64,000 nt of DNA, from NCBI GenBank assembly GCA_019155185.1, contig CM032815.1, positions 7,139,001-7,203,000 on the forward strand, written 5' to 3'. Positions 33,201 through 45,200 of the stretch are shown piece after piece. The position numbers were made by a program, and so were the translations under genes. The notes under the pieces were generated by a model. The model was not told the origin of the DNA. It did not search any database and saw only the letters and a list, made by a program, of their open reading frames with translations. Within the stretch, counting starts at the first letter, position 1; every line of letters begins with the position of its first letter. This stretch comes from Beaufortia kweichowensis. Taxonomy: Eukaryota; Chordata; Actinopteri; Cypriniformes; Gastromyzontidae.

Positions 33201-36200
33201 CGGGGTCTCGGCCCCGGGCCAGCACGGTCAAAATTAGCTCTCTGTTGAATTCTATGCAGTCAGATACCAGGACGGGTGGTGGGAACCCGTCTCTTGCAGC
33301 CTTGTATGGGGTGTAAGAGCCCCGGCAAGGCTGCTTCAGCCCCTCGGGTCTATTCTTGCGCACGAGCGTCTTTATCAGCAGCTTTTGTGGAGCGAAGCAG
33401 CAAGTTTACAGTGAAAGGACAAGAACAAAGACTTTATCTGTGAGTAACCCGCAACACATTCGACAAAAGTGCCACTGGCTTTTATAGACGAGCAGAAATT
33501 GACATTCGAGACTTTTGTTTTAAGTTGGTGTGGGATTGCGTGACGTTAAAATAATCCACACGATGAGTAAGATAAAGTGAGAAAAACACGCGAGGAAATC
33601 GAGTTCGGATAGAAAAGAGAAATAGCGAAAGTGCGGATATTTAAGCTCTTTTGTTCTGTCTGCTGTTGAAGCTGAAAGCGGCTATAAACTTGACATTGAC
33701 ATATATTGATGAGTGTAATATATTATATAAATGTGCTTTAAAAGCTCCCCTGAAAGAACTGAATGTACTATTTGTACCCAGACACAGACTGACTGTGTTC
33801 CCCAGTCTGCCACCTACACACACACATACACTGAGCATTTTGAGAGCATTATCTGTACTAAAATATATTTGATATACATTAAGACTATCAAAACGGGGTT
33901 TTTAATATATATTTAAATATTTGTTTAACTTGAGTTCAAACGCATGACAGTGTTACAATCCACAGCAAACTGTTAGAATGTTACATTTTTAGAAACGTTG
34001 CAATGTTACAATCCTGAAATGTTACACAGTTACAGTTCGTGTACATGTGTGTCAGTCTGATTTCAGTATTGTGAGCACGTCTAAAGGCTTTGGAAAAGCC
34101 AGACAGCATTCACAGCTCTCTGCCAGACTGATTTCTTGGTTCATGTTAGGACACGGTGTCTCTTTCTTTTTTTACCATTTTCACCTCATTCAGCGCTGGA
34201 GATGCAGGAACGCCGTGTCCTGTGGGCAGGAATACCACTGAATATCCCTGAGAGATCCAGTCTGGTCCAACAGCAGTTGCATGCATGGTACAGTCCTAAA
34301 ATTAGACACACAGATGAAGTCATTCATATGGGCATTGACGGTCTGCTATGTTCTAGTTATTTCAATTGAAATCTCAACAGCAGAATGACAATGTCATACA
34401 TGATAAAGGATTTATCCAGCTTTTTGCATTGCAATGAAATTGGTTATTTTAGGATTTTTGCATAACCCTTTCTTGCCTTGTGAAAATAGAGTATGTGTTG
34501 TTTTCTGTAAAGGGTCTTTTATGGCTTAATAGAGCGAGAGAGTTAATAAAAACGGGCTAGAATAGGGTGCAAACTTGCTCCCCTTCACTTCAGCCGGATC
34601 TGTGTCAACAGGGGCGTGTTTCAACAGTCAGTCTGTTCTGCAGCAGGCAGTTGGGTTCATCGGGTTCGTGCATGCTCAGTATGGCGGGGGAAAATGTGAC
34701 CTCGTTTGACTGGATTTGGAAATGCTCCAAGCTGCAGTCAGGGAAGTGGAATGGGAGGCAGGTGCTTTGCTCCGCGACGGCAAGCATGTGCATTTGCTTA
34801 AGAAACATATTCTGCATTGTTCTTTGCTGCATTACTGTTAAATTAATGTTCAAGGTTGCACAAAAATATATATGAGATGCATTTTGTCTTTGACATCTTG
34901 ACTCTGTAGGAATGTGGGAGTGGAGCTGTTTCATCATAGCAGAGAATATGACCTTACATTTGTGATTTTGCTCTTTCTTTTTTTTAAGGAGACTCATGAC
35001 TCATGAAAAATATAATAAAGGAGTTAAATGCCAATGCTGTCCCTTGTGATCTATATGCTATTAGTCTTTATGAAACTCAAAAACATACATTTTCATGAAT
35101 ATTCTTGAAGCTCCTTGTCCATTCAACAACATTTTATAGTGAATGCTCTGTCTGTCTCTCTTTCTCCTTTAGGCTACTGCTTCAAAATAACACCAACAGA
35201 AGCTATGGGGGATCCCATTAGGTGAGTTGTGCAGGCCAGATTTGATAAAATAAGGTTTTAACAAGCAATACACCAGTTTCTCTTCATCTTGTGTGTGTTA
35301 TGTTCTTCAGAGCTGACAGCTGTGTTCCTAAACCTGGTGGCGCGGAGAGGAACTGCCACGAAAAATCAACATTCCTCCTTTCTGATGTAGGATAGACAAT
35401 GGCCGTGCCATTTACACCATCTGGGGACATTATGTCTCCATGTATATTTCTTTTGTTTTCTAACTCATGTATATCCTTATTTTTTATGGTTATGGCGTGC
35501 AGTGCAAATGAATTATGATGCTGGGGATTTTTCCCCGTCTATGTGATTAATAATATTTAGAAAAACCTGGGACTCTAAGCCTTGATGATATGCTTTTTGG
35601 AGAAGGCGGCAGTTAAGACATACAGCACCTCAAGACAGACTCGACCGACTGGAGCTTCACTAAAGACCCACATGTCTGTGTTTGCAAACTCCACGTGGCC
35701 CCGGGGGCTCGGAATCCTCACGGCGGCAGCAATGGCGTGTCTTCCACTTGTCCACTTCTATTATTGCACGGCTGGTATTTTTCATCCATGTAGCTCCTGT
35801 AAGCAATGTGTTAAATCTACATGTCAATGATTCTCATATATGCATTTACTGGGAAAGATACTACATGCCAAACTCTGATATGGTTTTTTTTTTAAAAGGT
35901 TGATACCAGTGTCCATTCACTGTTGTGATTTCTAGACCTGAAATTTCAATAGTGAATATTTTTCTCTAGGTTTAATTGGCTACAGATTGCTCTTTGTAAG
36001 TGCAACCTCAGAATCTTAAACATCTCTCTTGTTTTACATACATTTCTAAAAAACAGAAAATAAGTGTTTTCCTTTCACAGGGCTGCTGGCACTGACCACA
36101 GCATTTCTGTTCATTAGCCAACCGGGCACAATGATCTGCCTGACCGATGTATCCATCAGTGTCTACCCCTACCAAACACAAACAGACACAACCAAACACT

Positions 36201-37835
36201 CTGATTTTACAGCTTAAACACACTCGGATCCATTCATATGAGAACACATTGCAGCACCTGACCTGTCGCCATTACTAAACTGTTCCTTCAGTCAATACTC
36301 ACATACTCTACAGTATTTACTAAGGCTCGGAGTCCCCACATCCCACGCAGTTACTAAAAAAGCTATGGAGTTCATTTTTGTTTTGTTTGTAGATTTTGCT
36401 TGTTATTTTTTTGTTGCTTTGCCAGTATATTAAAGTGTAATCATGTACGTTGTGATATAGAATAGCTGTAGAGACGCATTGTTTCCTTGTGGTAAGTGAT
36501 TGAGATGCTGCCACGGATTTGAGACACTGATGAATGGTGCTATTTTGGACTTTAATCTGCTCCTTGGTAAGGAAGCTCAGATGGGTTTTTATTTTCATGT
36601 TAAGAGGAGGTGTTCTTTGTTGTCTGGTTGTCGTAACTCGGATCGGATTGACTTTATTTCCCCCCTGTTGTTTCTGTGTGGCTTTCTCATTGGACAGAAA
36701 AACAGACATCTCAAAGACTTGGCAGATTTTCCTTGCAGATTTACAAAACTATAGACAGTTGGAGCAATCACAAAACTGCAATTATTAACAGGAATTATCC
36801 TTTAATGCAAAGGTTTAATAGTTACAGTTCTTATCATAGTCTATCCTAAATATCATTCTTAAAGGATCGGTTCCCTTACAAAGTTAATTTAATGTTTTTT
36901 ATTTCTTAAATACATCGAGGACACATAATAGATATATTACTGTAACACTGTGTTCTAACCAAATGCAACATGATGGGTAGCCTTTCTAATTTTGACTGCC
37001 AATTGGCCCAAAATCCAGCTTTACATAACTGCATTAAACATTCAGTATTTCAGATGGTGTCACATTATGCAGAATTTTCATTGGGCCAGATGGGTTTGCT
37101 AAAAACTTGGTTGGGACACAGTGGCAAAACATGGAAGATGTTGTTGTTGCTGTTGTAGTTTGCTGTGCACAGTCCCAGGGTGATGGGTTATATAGTGTAT
37201 ATACCAGGACAGCTGAGGTCAGACTTTTGCTGTATTACATCAACTGGGAATCTCATCTGTTTAGTGCACAAGGTCCTTTGATGTATATTCTAATGCAAAA
37301 ATGTAGCATCAACAGTCTCATTGACATTTCTAAAAGTGGTTTTATAAAAGAGTTTCATGGATTTTAGGAACCGAAAGCTTTATATTTATTCTTTTGGGTA
37401 ATTCATTTAAGTAGCAAGGTATCGTCACTCTGTATTTGCAGTTTTGTCTTTGCTTCTAGTTAACATAATTACCTATCTCACAATCCTATTTCAATAACCG
37501 ACTGGAAAGCCCACTTTAATTTCTTAGTCTTCCATTTGTACCACTATAGTCTATCCTTAGTGCTTACTGCATATCGACTGCATGATCTTTGCTTTTCAAT
37601 TTTGTTTCTTGATCTTGAAAATAATTCTTGCAGTTTCCTCTCATAGATGATGTAATGCTAACTGTGTTGTAAATAGCCTGTGAATAGCTTGTAGTATGTT
37701 GAATTATTCTGTTTAACTGTGTACGATTGGTGTACAAAACATGAAGCTTTGTGATCTTTATAATGATGCATTAGTATTTCATGTCATTTTGCAACTTAAG
37801 CCGTAGTTAAATAAATATGCAAGCGCTCAGTGTTG
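33100..37835 (+). ncRNA. tug1: Spliced long noncoding RNA, probable tug1
   Basis: Seen: CpG promoter, donor 'atct|gtgagt' after 33439, further exon-like blocks 34194-34287 (cag|...|gtacag), 35173-35221 (tag|...|gtgagt) and a terminal block from 35311 (ttcttcag|) to an AATAAA at 37810-37815. No AUG-started frame of length or resemblance to a known protein was found in the terminal block. Exon 1 holds a 71-codon frame without an early AUG (33101-33316). Known: human TUG1 lies on 22q12.2, in the same band as GAL3ST1; it is a few-exon lncRNA with a conserved non-AUG reading frame near its 5' end. Inference: position, architecture and the 5' frame suggest tug1. I cannot align it here. Alternatives are another lncRNA or the UTRs of an unrecognised gene. 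Exact 5' end and exon set are estimates. Confidence 0.5.
37810..37815 (+). terminator. Poly(A) signal of the tug1-like RNA
   Basis: AATAAA at the end of a high-complexity stretch (37690-37815) that looks less decayed than the intergenic DNA after it, consistent with a conserved transcript end. Confidence 0.45.
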
Positions 37836-40119
37836 TTTGTACTTATTGTCCTGTTAATACAAATGTTTTGACATGCACTTTCACCTATGTATATTCATCC
37901 ATCCATTCATCATAGGCTAAATGGCTTTATTGTTGTTTTCTTACCTAATGTTAAAGTGATTCTTAATAAAGGTCATAAAATTGCATGCAGAATACAAACA
38001 AATCTAAGAAAGGTTTGCTTTATGAAAACAGACTTCATGGCTATAATTTCACAGTAGTAATCACATGGAAAGTGCCTCAGAGCAGAATTCAGAAGTCTCT
38101 TGTGGTTTTTGAAAATTTGAAACACAGAACCTTGTATTAGCTGATCTTTTGGATATCCATGAGCCACAGATGGGATTGAAATGTCAATGTAATCTGGAAC
38201 ATTCAGAGTAAAGCAAACTGCTCATCAATAAGCATTTGAAAATGATCTGTAGAGCTAAACCCTTCTGGAGAATTTATACTAGCTTCACATATATTCGCTT
38301 CTCCAATTGTTCATTCTAATGGTCTCACAAACAGCCCTTTGAATACAGAGCATCGCTGGTCATGTGCACGGTATGATCACATAGCCCTAGCCCTTTTAAC
38401 TACATTTTGGCAGAATTAGGTGGTGTCCAGTTGTACGGAAATGGGTTGTGGGATTAAACAAGATCTGCTTAAATCTCTTTCTAACTGAAAGGATACCAAA
38501 GGACCAGATTTTTGTTAACAACTTGATACCCTTTATTTTAAGTATTAAGTACGCAAAGCTCCAACAACTGCATTTAGAGACATTTAGGCATTGATATTTT
38601 GTGATCTAATTCTTACATTATTAAATGTAACTTGAGTTGCATTTTCCAAAAACTTTTGTATTATTGTATAAATATATTCCTGCATGTTTTCCAAAAAGCA
38701 AAACTAAACAAGCTAAACCAAAACCAGACATGCAACCATCAACAAGAGAAATGTAGATTATACGTAATAATTGGATAAGAGGGCTGTGCTCTGTTTGTTG
38801 GGAGGGAAGGTATCCTGTTTATATAAGGCACACTTTATAATGTCTTCTAGGGCACAGAAAACAGGAAGTGTTTAGGGTCCTGGACTCAGATAATCTTGTT
38901 TGCATTTCCAAACGAGTAAATGATCACTATAGAACAGCATTTTGAAATGTACGCCACAGCTATAGACATACATGGATGCTGCATTGATAGGTCAAAGGTC
39001 CCACCAGATTGGGAAAGGCAAGACTGTCCTATAAACACATACAAGTGAATGGGGAGATTTAGTTTTCTGGGTGAAAAGCACAACAATGTTTACATTTCTC
39101 AACTGTTTACATCTCAGGTTACTTAAAATACAATGAAAGACATGGAAGTGGATTATTATTGTCAAGCATCCAATACGATGTCATGCATGTTTAAGTTGAT
39201 TGTTTTGGCATCCAATGTAAGAAAACTGAATTTAGAGACACTAGATTTCTGATCATGACACAAGTAAGGGTTTTCTAGGCTTTGTGTCAAAATAAAGAAA
39301 AACAGAAATGTTGTGGAAACAAACACAAATTGCTTGTATATTGTCTTTCTTTGTTTCTGTGTCCTACAAACACTCAGGAGGTGAGCGAGTGCATCTGGCG
39401 AGCTGTCCTGGCCGTCTGCCACAACACATAAACCTACTGCAGCTGAGCCGAGCTGCAAATTCAGACCAGCACCATCACATAAAAACACACAACTGAAGCA
39501 AATCTCACATAACACAACAGACATGGATTCATCTCTTTTGAGGAACCATCACATATGTTTAGTTTCCTTGATCAAAAATGTTCCTGATGTATTGAAGAGG
39601 ATTAACCTGTACTTGGTTTTGCCTGTTTGAAGGTTTGATTACACCATCTTATGAGTTATATACTATGGTAAAAACCTGTGATGTAGTAGTAAAGATATGA
39701 CATCTTTAAACAAGATTTTTAAACAGCACCTTGCTTATCACAATCAATTCTGTGTCTTATTATATACTTCATGTCTCAATATGTTAGAACATGCCAACAG
39801 CTCATTTTTACTGAGATCTAATTAAAATGTTGACTGGCGTTCACAAAGAAAACCTGAGGGATTTAGTTAAAGTCTCTCCTTTGAAGTATTTTGCAAATGT
39901 TCTGATCCACAACAACCTAACACAACAAAAACGCTTTATATTGAAGGAATTTCTGTAGTTAACTTACGAAAGTAGATGTTTATAACTAGTCTGTAAGCGC
40001 CACTCGAACCAAAAAGTCAAAGGTCAGCCATGTTAAAAACATTACACTAGTAAATATATTATACTGTTTTACTCGAAACTAGTAAAACATAATGTAATGA
40101 GGTGATAGAAAGTTAATGT

Positions 40120-40400
40120 TGTTCTGACGTACTGTCTGATCCGAACGGCGGCGCTCGAGCCGTTGCTGCCTGTTTCTACGGTAACCGAATCAGACGTGTG
40201 GAAATTTTGCGAGCGTGACTTTTTTAATTAATGAAAAGTTATTTTACAAGAATTTTATTTTGTAATATTTTATAGGATTTTAAAATATTAAACGGACAGT
40301 TGTGCTCCTGGATGCTGCTGATTGGTCAGGCATGACGTAAACACCTTTTGCGATCAGCCACTAGTAGCACTACGTCATCAACAGTATGTCACAGACTAGA
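40120..40400. promoter_or_regulatory. Orphan promoter-like patch
   Basis: 'gaacggcggcgctcgagccg' at 40143 is CpG-rich. An inverted CCAAT ('gattggtca') and CRE-like sequences ('catgacgtaaac', 'ctacgtcatc') follow at 40320-40380. No coding gene starts on either side, so it could serve an antisense or unannotated noncoding transcript, or act as an enhancer. Confidence 0.3.
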
Positions 40401-40839
40401 TGTTTTTGAAGTGGTTCACAGTTTCAGTCTTGTGGATCTAAATTTATTATCTTATTATCAGAGAGCTACATGAACTGGTCTGGAAATACCAGATAAGAGA
40501 GACATACAAAATATGCCCAGGGATCATCCCAGCCCCAGTGATCTGTACCCTGATTTCACATGTGCAAATCATAAAGTTACCCACTAAAACAGCACTACCT
40601 ATAAACTTTTACTAAAGAAAAAACTCAACCACTAATATACTTGCAAGGCAACTACAGACAAACAATGTCATTTTGTGCTGTTCTCTGTAATTCTGTAAAA
40701 CAGCTATTAAACTGAATAAACATTTAAAGTAATTTAGGCTGAATACTCTTATTACTGTAGCTAAAAACTGTGACCATTGCGTGCATACAGTGTCCGACAT
40801 ACTACAAACAAAAACAATGTGATTCCCTTAAAGGCTTTT

Positions 40840-40915
40840 TCAATAATTAATGAACTTTACTGCAAAGCTGCTTTGCAACAGTCTGTATTGTATAAAGTGG
40901 TATATAAATAAAAAT
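40840..40915 (+). mobile_element. Retroelement 3' tail fragment
   Basis: 'aaagctgctttgcaacagtctgtattgtataaagtggtatataaataaaaatgac' resembles the common fish SINE/LINE tail ending in a ctatataaataaa-type motif. Only the tail is present. Confidence 0.5.
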
Positions 40916-41770
40916 GACTCCGCTTAAAGATTTAGGGCTGTTTTCACATGTAATGTACGTTCATTACAACATGTGGGTGTGTAAACAGAACGGTGGGTCT
41001 TTTATCAGGGGTTATGGAGTGCGTAAGGGTGTGGTCAGGCATTCAGTGCTAACCGGACAAACAGAGCAAGTCATGGTCCTGGATTTAAACATCAACTTCT
41101 CAGATCACTTAGGGTCAAGATAAAAATCAATTGTGAAATAAATCGATGAGATTAGGGCAAATAAATTGTATTTTTAGTATCTGGGCAATGCCATGCAAAA
41201 GTTTTAAAAAAGGTTTTCATCATACTAAAAGCTTAGATGTCAATATTTGATGGTTTAAATGTGGGGTTTCTCTCAAAGTTTTCAAAGCATTTGTTTATGT
41301 TGGTAAAGAATGAAAGGTAAAGTGCTGTTTTCAGAATTGTCACATCCATAACAGTCCATATTCCTCATAAATGAGCACATGAAAATTAAAATAATGATTT
41401 CTGCATTTGTTGGGTATTATTGCTTCTGGTTTGTGTATTTTAATTCACAGAAATGCCTCTCAAAAACATTTTTGTCACATCTATAATGCATGTACAATTC
41501 CCGTTTTTAAAATAGATAACTCGTGCATTATTGACATATTTTTATATCTGGATTCACATTCACATTCAAGAATTTACATATTAAGTTTTGACTGAAAATG
41601 TCCCGTCCATAATGCTGGAATTGCCAGATATACACACACAAATCAGACTACACATCAGCAGCAGAATGCTCGACTCCCCCTGTCGGCTGCAGTGTGTCAC
41701 AAATACATGCACACTAGATTAAAACTAGACCAGCATGAACACAGAGAGACATTAATTGTATTGGAATGCA

Positions 41771-41776
41771 TTTATT
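41771..41776 (-). terminator. epb41l4a: epb41l4a poly(A) signal (AATAAA)
   Basis: TTTATT on the plus strand reads AATAAA on the gene strand, about 500 nt after the stop at 42282-42284, giving a compact 3' UTR. Confidence 0.55.
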
Positions 41777-42281
41777 GACAAGATTCTACTCCAGAAGTTG
41801 AGTTTCCAGTTTAGCTACAGTGTTGTTTTAGAAAGAAATCACAGGCTACGTTATTGTGCAAAAACAAGATATACAGCAGCAATGTTTCCTACAGCAGACA
41901 GCCTAAAATCTACATCATGAATCATCACAATAATACAAAGAACTCTTTATCATCATTCCCACATGCTGTATGAGCTCACAGACGTTTAATACTGTACGCA
42001 GACGTGTTCGATAAGAGTCTGATGAAGTTTGCCATCTCATCCTTCATTCGATTGTCAGTAAGAACTGAATTTATTTCTAAGTTTCTCACGTGGTTACACA
42101 GAACCATTAGGACAACGAGAACCTTACGCTTTACTCACAGTGAGAAAACATATTTTTCAGTGGTGATGCATAAATTTAGCGTGAGCTGTGATGGGAACGG
42201 TCTGTGTATTTGGATCACGTGAGTGTTTCCGTGAAGGTCCCGCAGGATTTTCAGCTCTCAGTCCGCTGGTAATCCATCTGC

Positions 42282-45200
42282 TCATGTTTCGGTTTTCACT
42301 CGAGAAGTGTGTATGGTCTTCACCACCTTGGCGCCGGATCTCATGTCCTGTTCAGAGCTCTCTGAGAGGTTGTCTTTCGACCCTTTCTTCTTCTGAAACA
42401 GCACACACATCAGATGGGCATCAGTCATGTAAAATCACTAATATAAGTGATTCTCTCTCTCTGTATTTCACATTTTCTTTCTGTTTCTCTGTTGTTTCTC
42501 ATGTAAATAACGTAAAGCCGTCCTGCTTCCCAATAAGTAATATTGGGACAGGCGTGTGACTGACCTGTGCAGGGGTGGAGCTGGAACCGGGCACATCAGC
42601 GGTTCGGGTGACAGGGAGAGGCGGCACCAGATCAGTCCGAGAGCTGCAGACGTGAACATTCGGAAAACACAGAGCTGATGTGAGAACAGTCATGACTGCA
42701 TCCGTTCTGGTTGATGTGATGTTCTCACATGAATGACAGGAGCAGCAGGAATGGACTTACTTGACCTCTGAGAGCACAGATCTCTCTCCATCCGAACAGT
42801 GAGAGCGTCGATACTGCCGGAAGCTTCTAGGAGAATGTGAATGTCGGATCTTGATGGGGTCACCTTGCGTTCTGAAATGAGATACACACAGTTGTTTGCA
42901 CTTTGGTTTGACGTGGGTCCATTATTATTAGTTTCATTAGCACATCCGTCACGGGTTACTGCAAACTCATCCCAAAACATTATACTTGCATACAGCTCAT
43001 CAGGGACCGAAATCTTCTGCATAATTTATGTTTTTACAGTGAGGATGCATTCATTTAACATGATGATAGAAATACACTTTCAGAAAGGGCACAATTTATG
43101 GTTTTGCTTGATACTTTTAAAAGGTTTTACAATGATTTGACTCACTCCACTTTCTTGTATGGAATCTCCTTCAGCTGCTCCTCCGTGAGACCAGACGGAT
43201 CAACCAATTCCTTCCTGCACACAAACATCACAACATCACAAACCTCTCCAGCCTTTCAGATGCGTCTGATCTGAGATCAGGAGATGACACTCACTGTATG
43301 TGCCTCCACAGCTGTTCTTTAGCTTGCACATCTGGACTTCGTCTACGACAGACATACAGAGAAAATGTTAACGTGGACGTTAATTCAGTGCTAAATTAAT
43401 GTTCCAGGACAGATCCTTACGATCTGGAACGGTGACGTGAGCGCCGCTGGTTCGAATCGTTGGTCGTTTTTTCTTTCTGTCTGCGGAGAACGACCTCCCA
43501 CTGCGGCCCGGAGTCAACCATCTCGTTCTCCTGACGGGACCTGCAATGAACAACAAGATATTTAAACATTTATAATAATTTACACATTTGCATTCATTAT
43601 TTTGTCATGTAAAATACACAAGATTGTAAAAACATATTAAAGATTATAGACTTTTTATTTGATCTAGTTGTTGCAACATCATTTCTGCAACAATTCTCTT
43701 TGTTTCAACTATTAATTACCTTCTAATAGCTCTGCTGGTAGAGTATTGTGTTAACAACCTTTAGGTCATGGGTTTGAATTCCAGGGAACACACATACTGA
43801 TTAAAAAATGTATATGGCTCTAAATAATAGCGTCTGCCTCACCGATTTCTTTTTTTACGATGTTCCCTGTTGGAATTCTCCGAATCACTACCACTGCTAG
43901 TGTTGCCACGGGAACGGGACCTTAGGGACAAATTGGGGGGTTAAAGGTTGTACATAATGAAGGTGGTAATAAATTTCAGTATGCTAATGAATCCTGTGAC
44001 ACACAAATAACAAATAAAACTAACCTGACAGTATTCATCATAAATTAGGAAACAAAACATGGATTGTTTCTTTTGATTTAATAGTAGATTCATTGTAAAG
44101 CTGCTGGAATCTAAACTTACAAAAACACATAAACAAACCCAAACCTTCTCCTGTGTTGTTTGTTGGTCTGCTGGTCTTCAGCGCTGTGACCTCTCCTGTT
44201 AAGACACACACCGATCAGATGAGTTTAAAGAGAAACACTGACCTGCTTTTATCATCTCTGACAGCCGAATCTGCAGTGATGCTTTGAGGATTCATCAGTA
44301 TTTATTTATTCTGAGAAGCTCTTTCATCAGGTTTCTCGCCCGAGGGGGAGTAAAGTCTTACTGATGCCTAGAGGCACAAATTCATATCCCAAAAACTCCT
44401 TTGTTATTGAGCAGAAAAAAACGGCAGAAAAAAAATCTGTTTATTACACGACTCTATGGAATACTTTATTTTGATTGGTCAAAATTATGCGGTCCAATAT
44501 CTAGCTATTGTAATTTCTAGCAAATATCTAAATAGCTATTGTAATTTCAGTATCTCTCGTATCACTTTATGTTCCTTCTTTTCCTCTTGACAATCATTTA
44601 CACTCACATAATTAATATTTAATGTCCATTATTTATTTATTTGGTAAGTAGCCGTGTAATAAGCAGTCTCCACTTCACTTTGGGATACCAATCATGCTGT
44701 CAGGGTTTATTAAAACTGCACATTTACATTATTCCTAAGACAAAAAATGTATTTTGTTTGTGTGCTTTTTATGCTTTCAAATGTTTAATACTATGAAGGT
44801 CAATATTTCCTTTAGTCTTGTTTAGAATATATAAAACACAAAATACATAAATAAATACAAATATATTATCAGTTTATTATGTTTTATATATTTTAAACAA
44901 GACTAAAGGAAATATTGACCTTCTTTGTTTCATATTATTAAACATTTGAAAGCAAAAACACACAATTAGAAAGCAATCATTGTTTCACCGACATCTCAAA
45001 ACAAAGGAGTTTCACTGCAGTTATTTTCCACTAGATGGAGCAAATGCGTCTCAGGATTTAGATTAATTGATGTTCAAAATGAATCTCATGTGGCTCATCA
45101 AACCGCATTAACATTGAAGGTCACTAATAAATGAAGACCGAACACAGAAAAGAGACACAGATGGGAAATGTCTGCTCTCACCTGCGGCGGGACGAGTGAG

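Larger units (their letters stand above)
37836..41770. other. Intergenic, tug1-like locus to epb41l4a
   Basis: No coding gene recognised. Notable content: a small GC-richer island at 39375-39480 open on both strands but matching nothing I know; a promoter-like patch at 40120-40400; a SINE/LINE-type tail at 40840-40915. The rest is AT-rich. Confidence 0.5.

Noticed and set aside
33067..33363. 98-codon minus-strand ORF as an independent protein gene
   Set aside because: Lies in a CpG island with no downstream exons or poly(A) support on that strand; kept only as an observation with the tug1-like exon.
35582..35903. Overlapping plus-strand frames (82 and 73 codons) in the tug1-like terminal block
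   Set aside because: No homology recognised, no conserved start context, different frames overlapping; treated as noncoding.
39162..39524. 120-codon minus-strand frame around a GC-richer islet
   Set aside because: No recognisable domain and no convincing flanking splice sites; could be a noncoding exon but not supportable as a gene.
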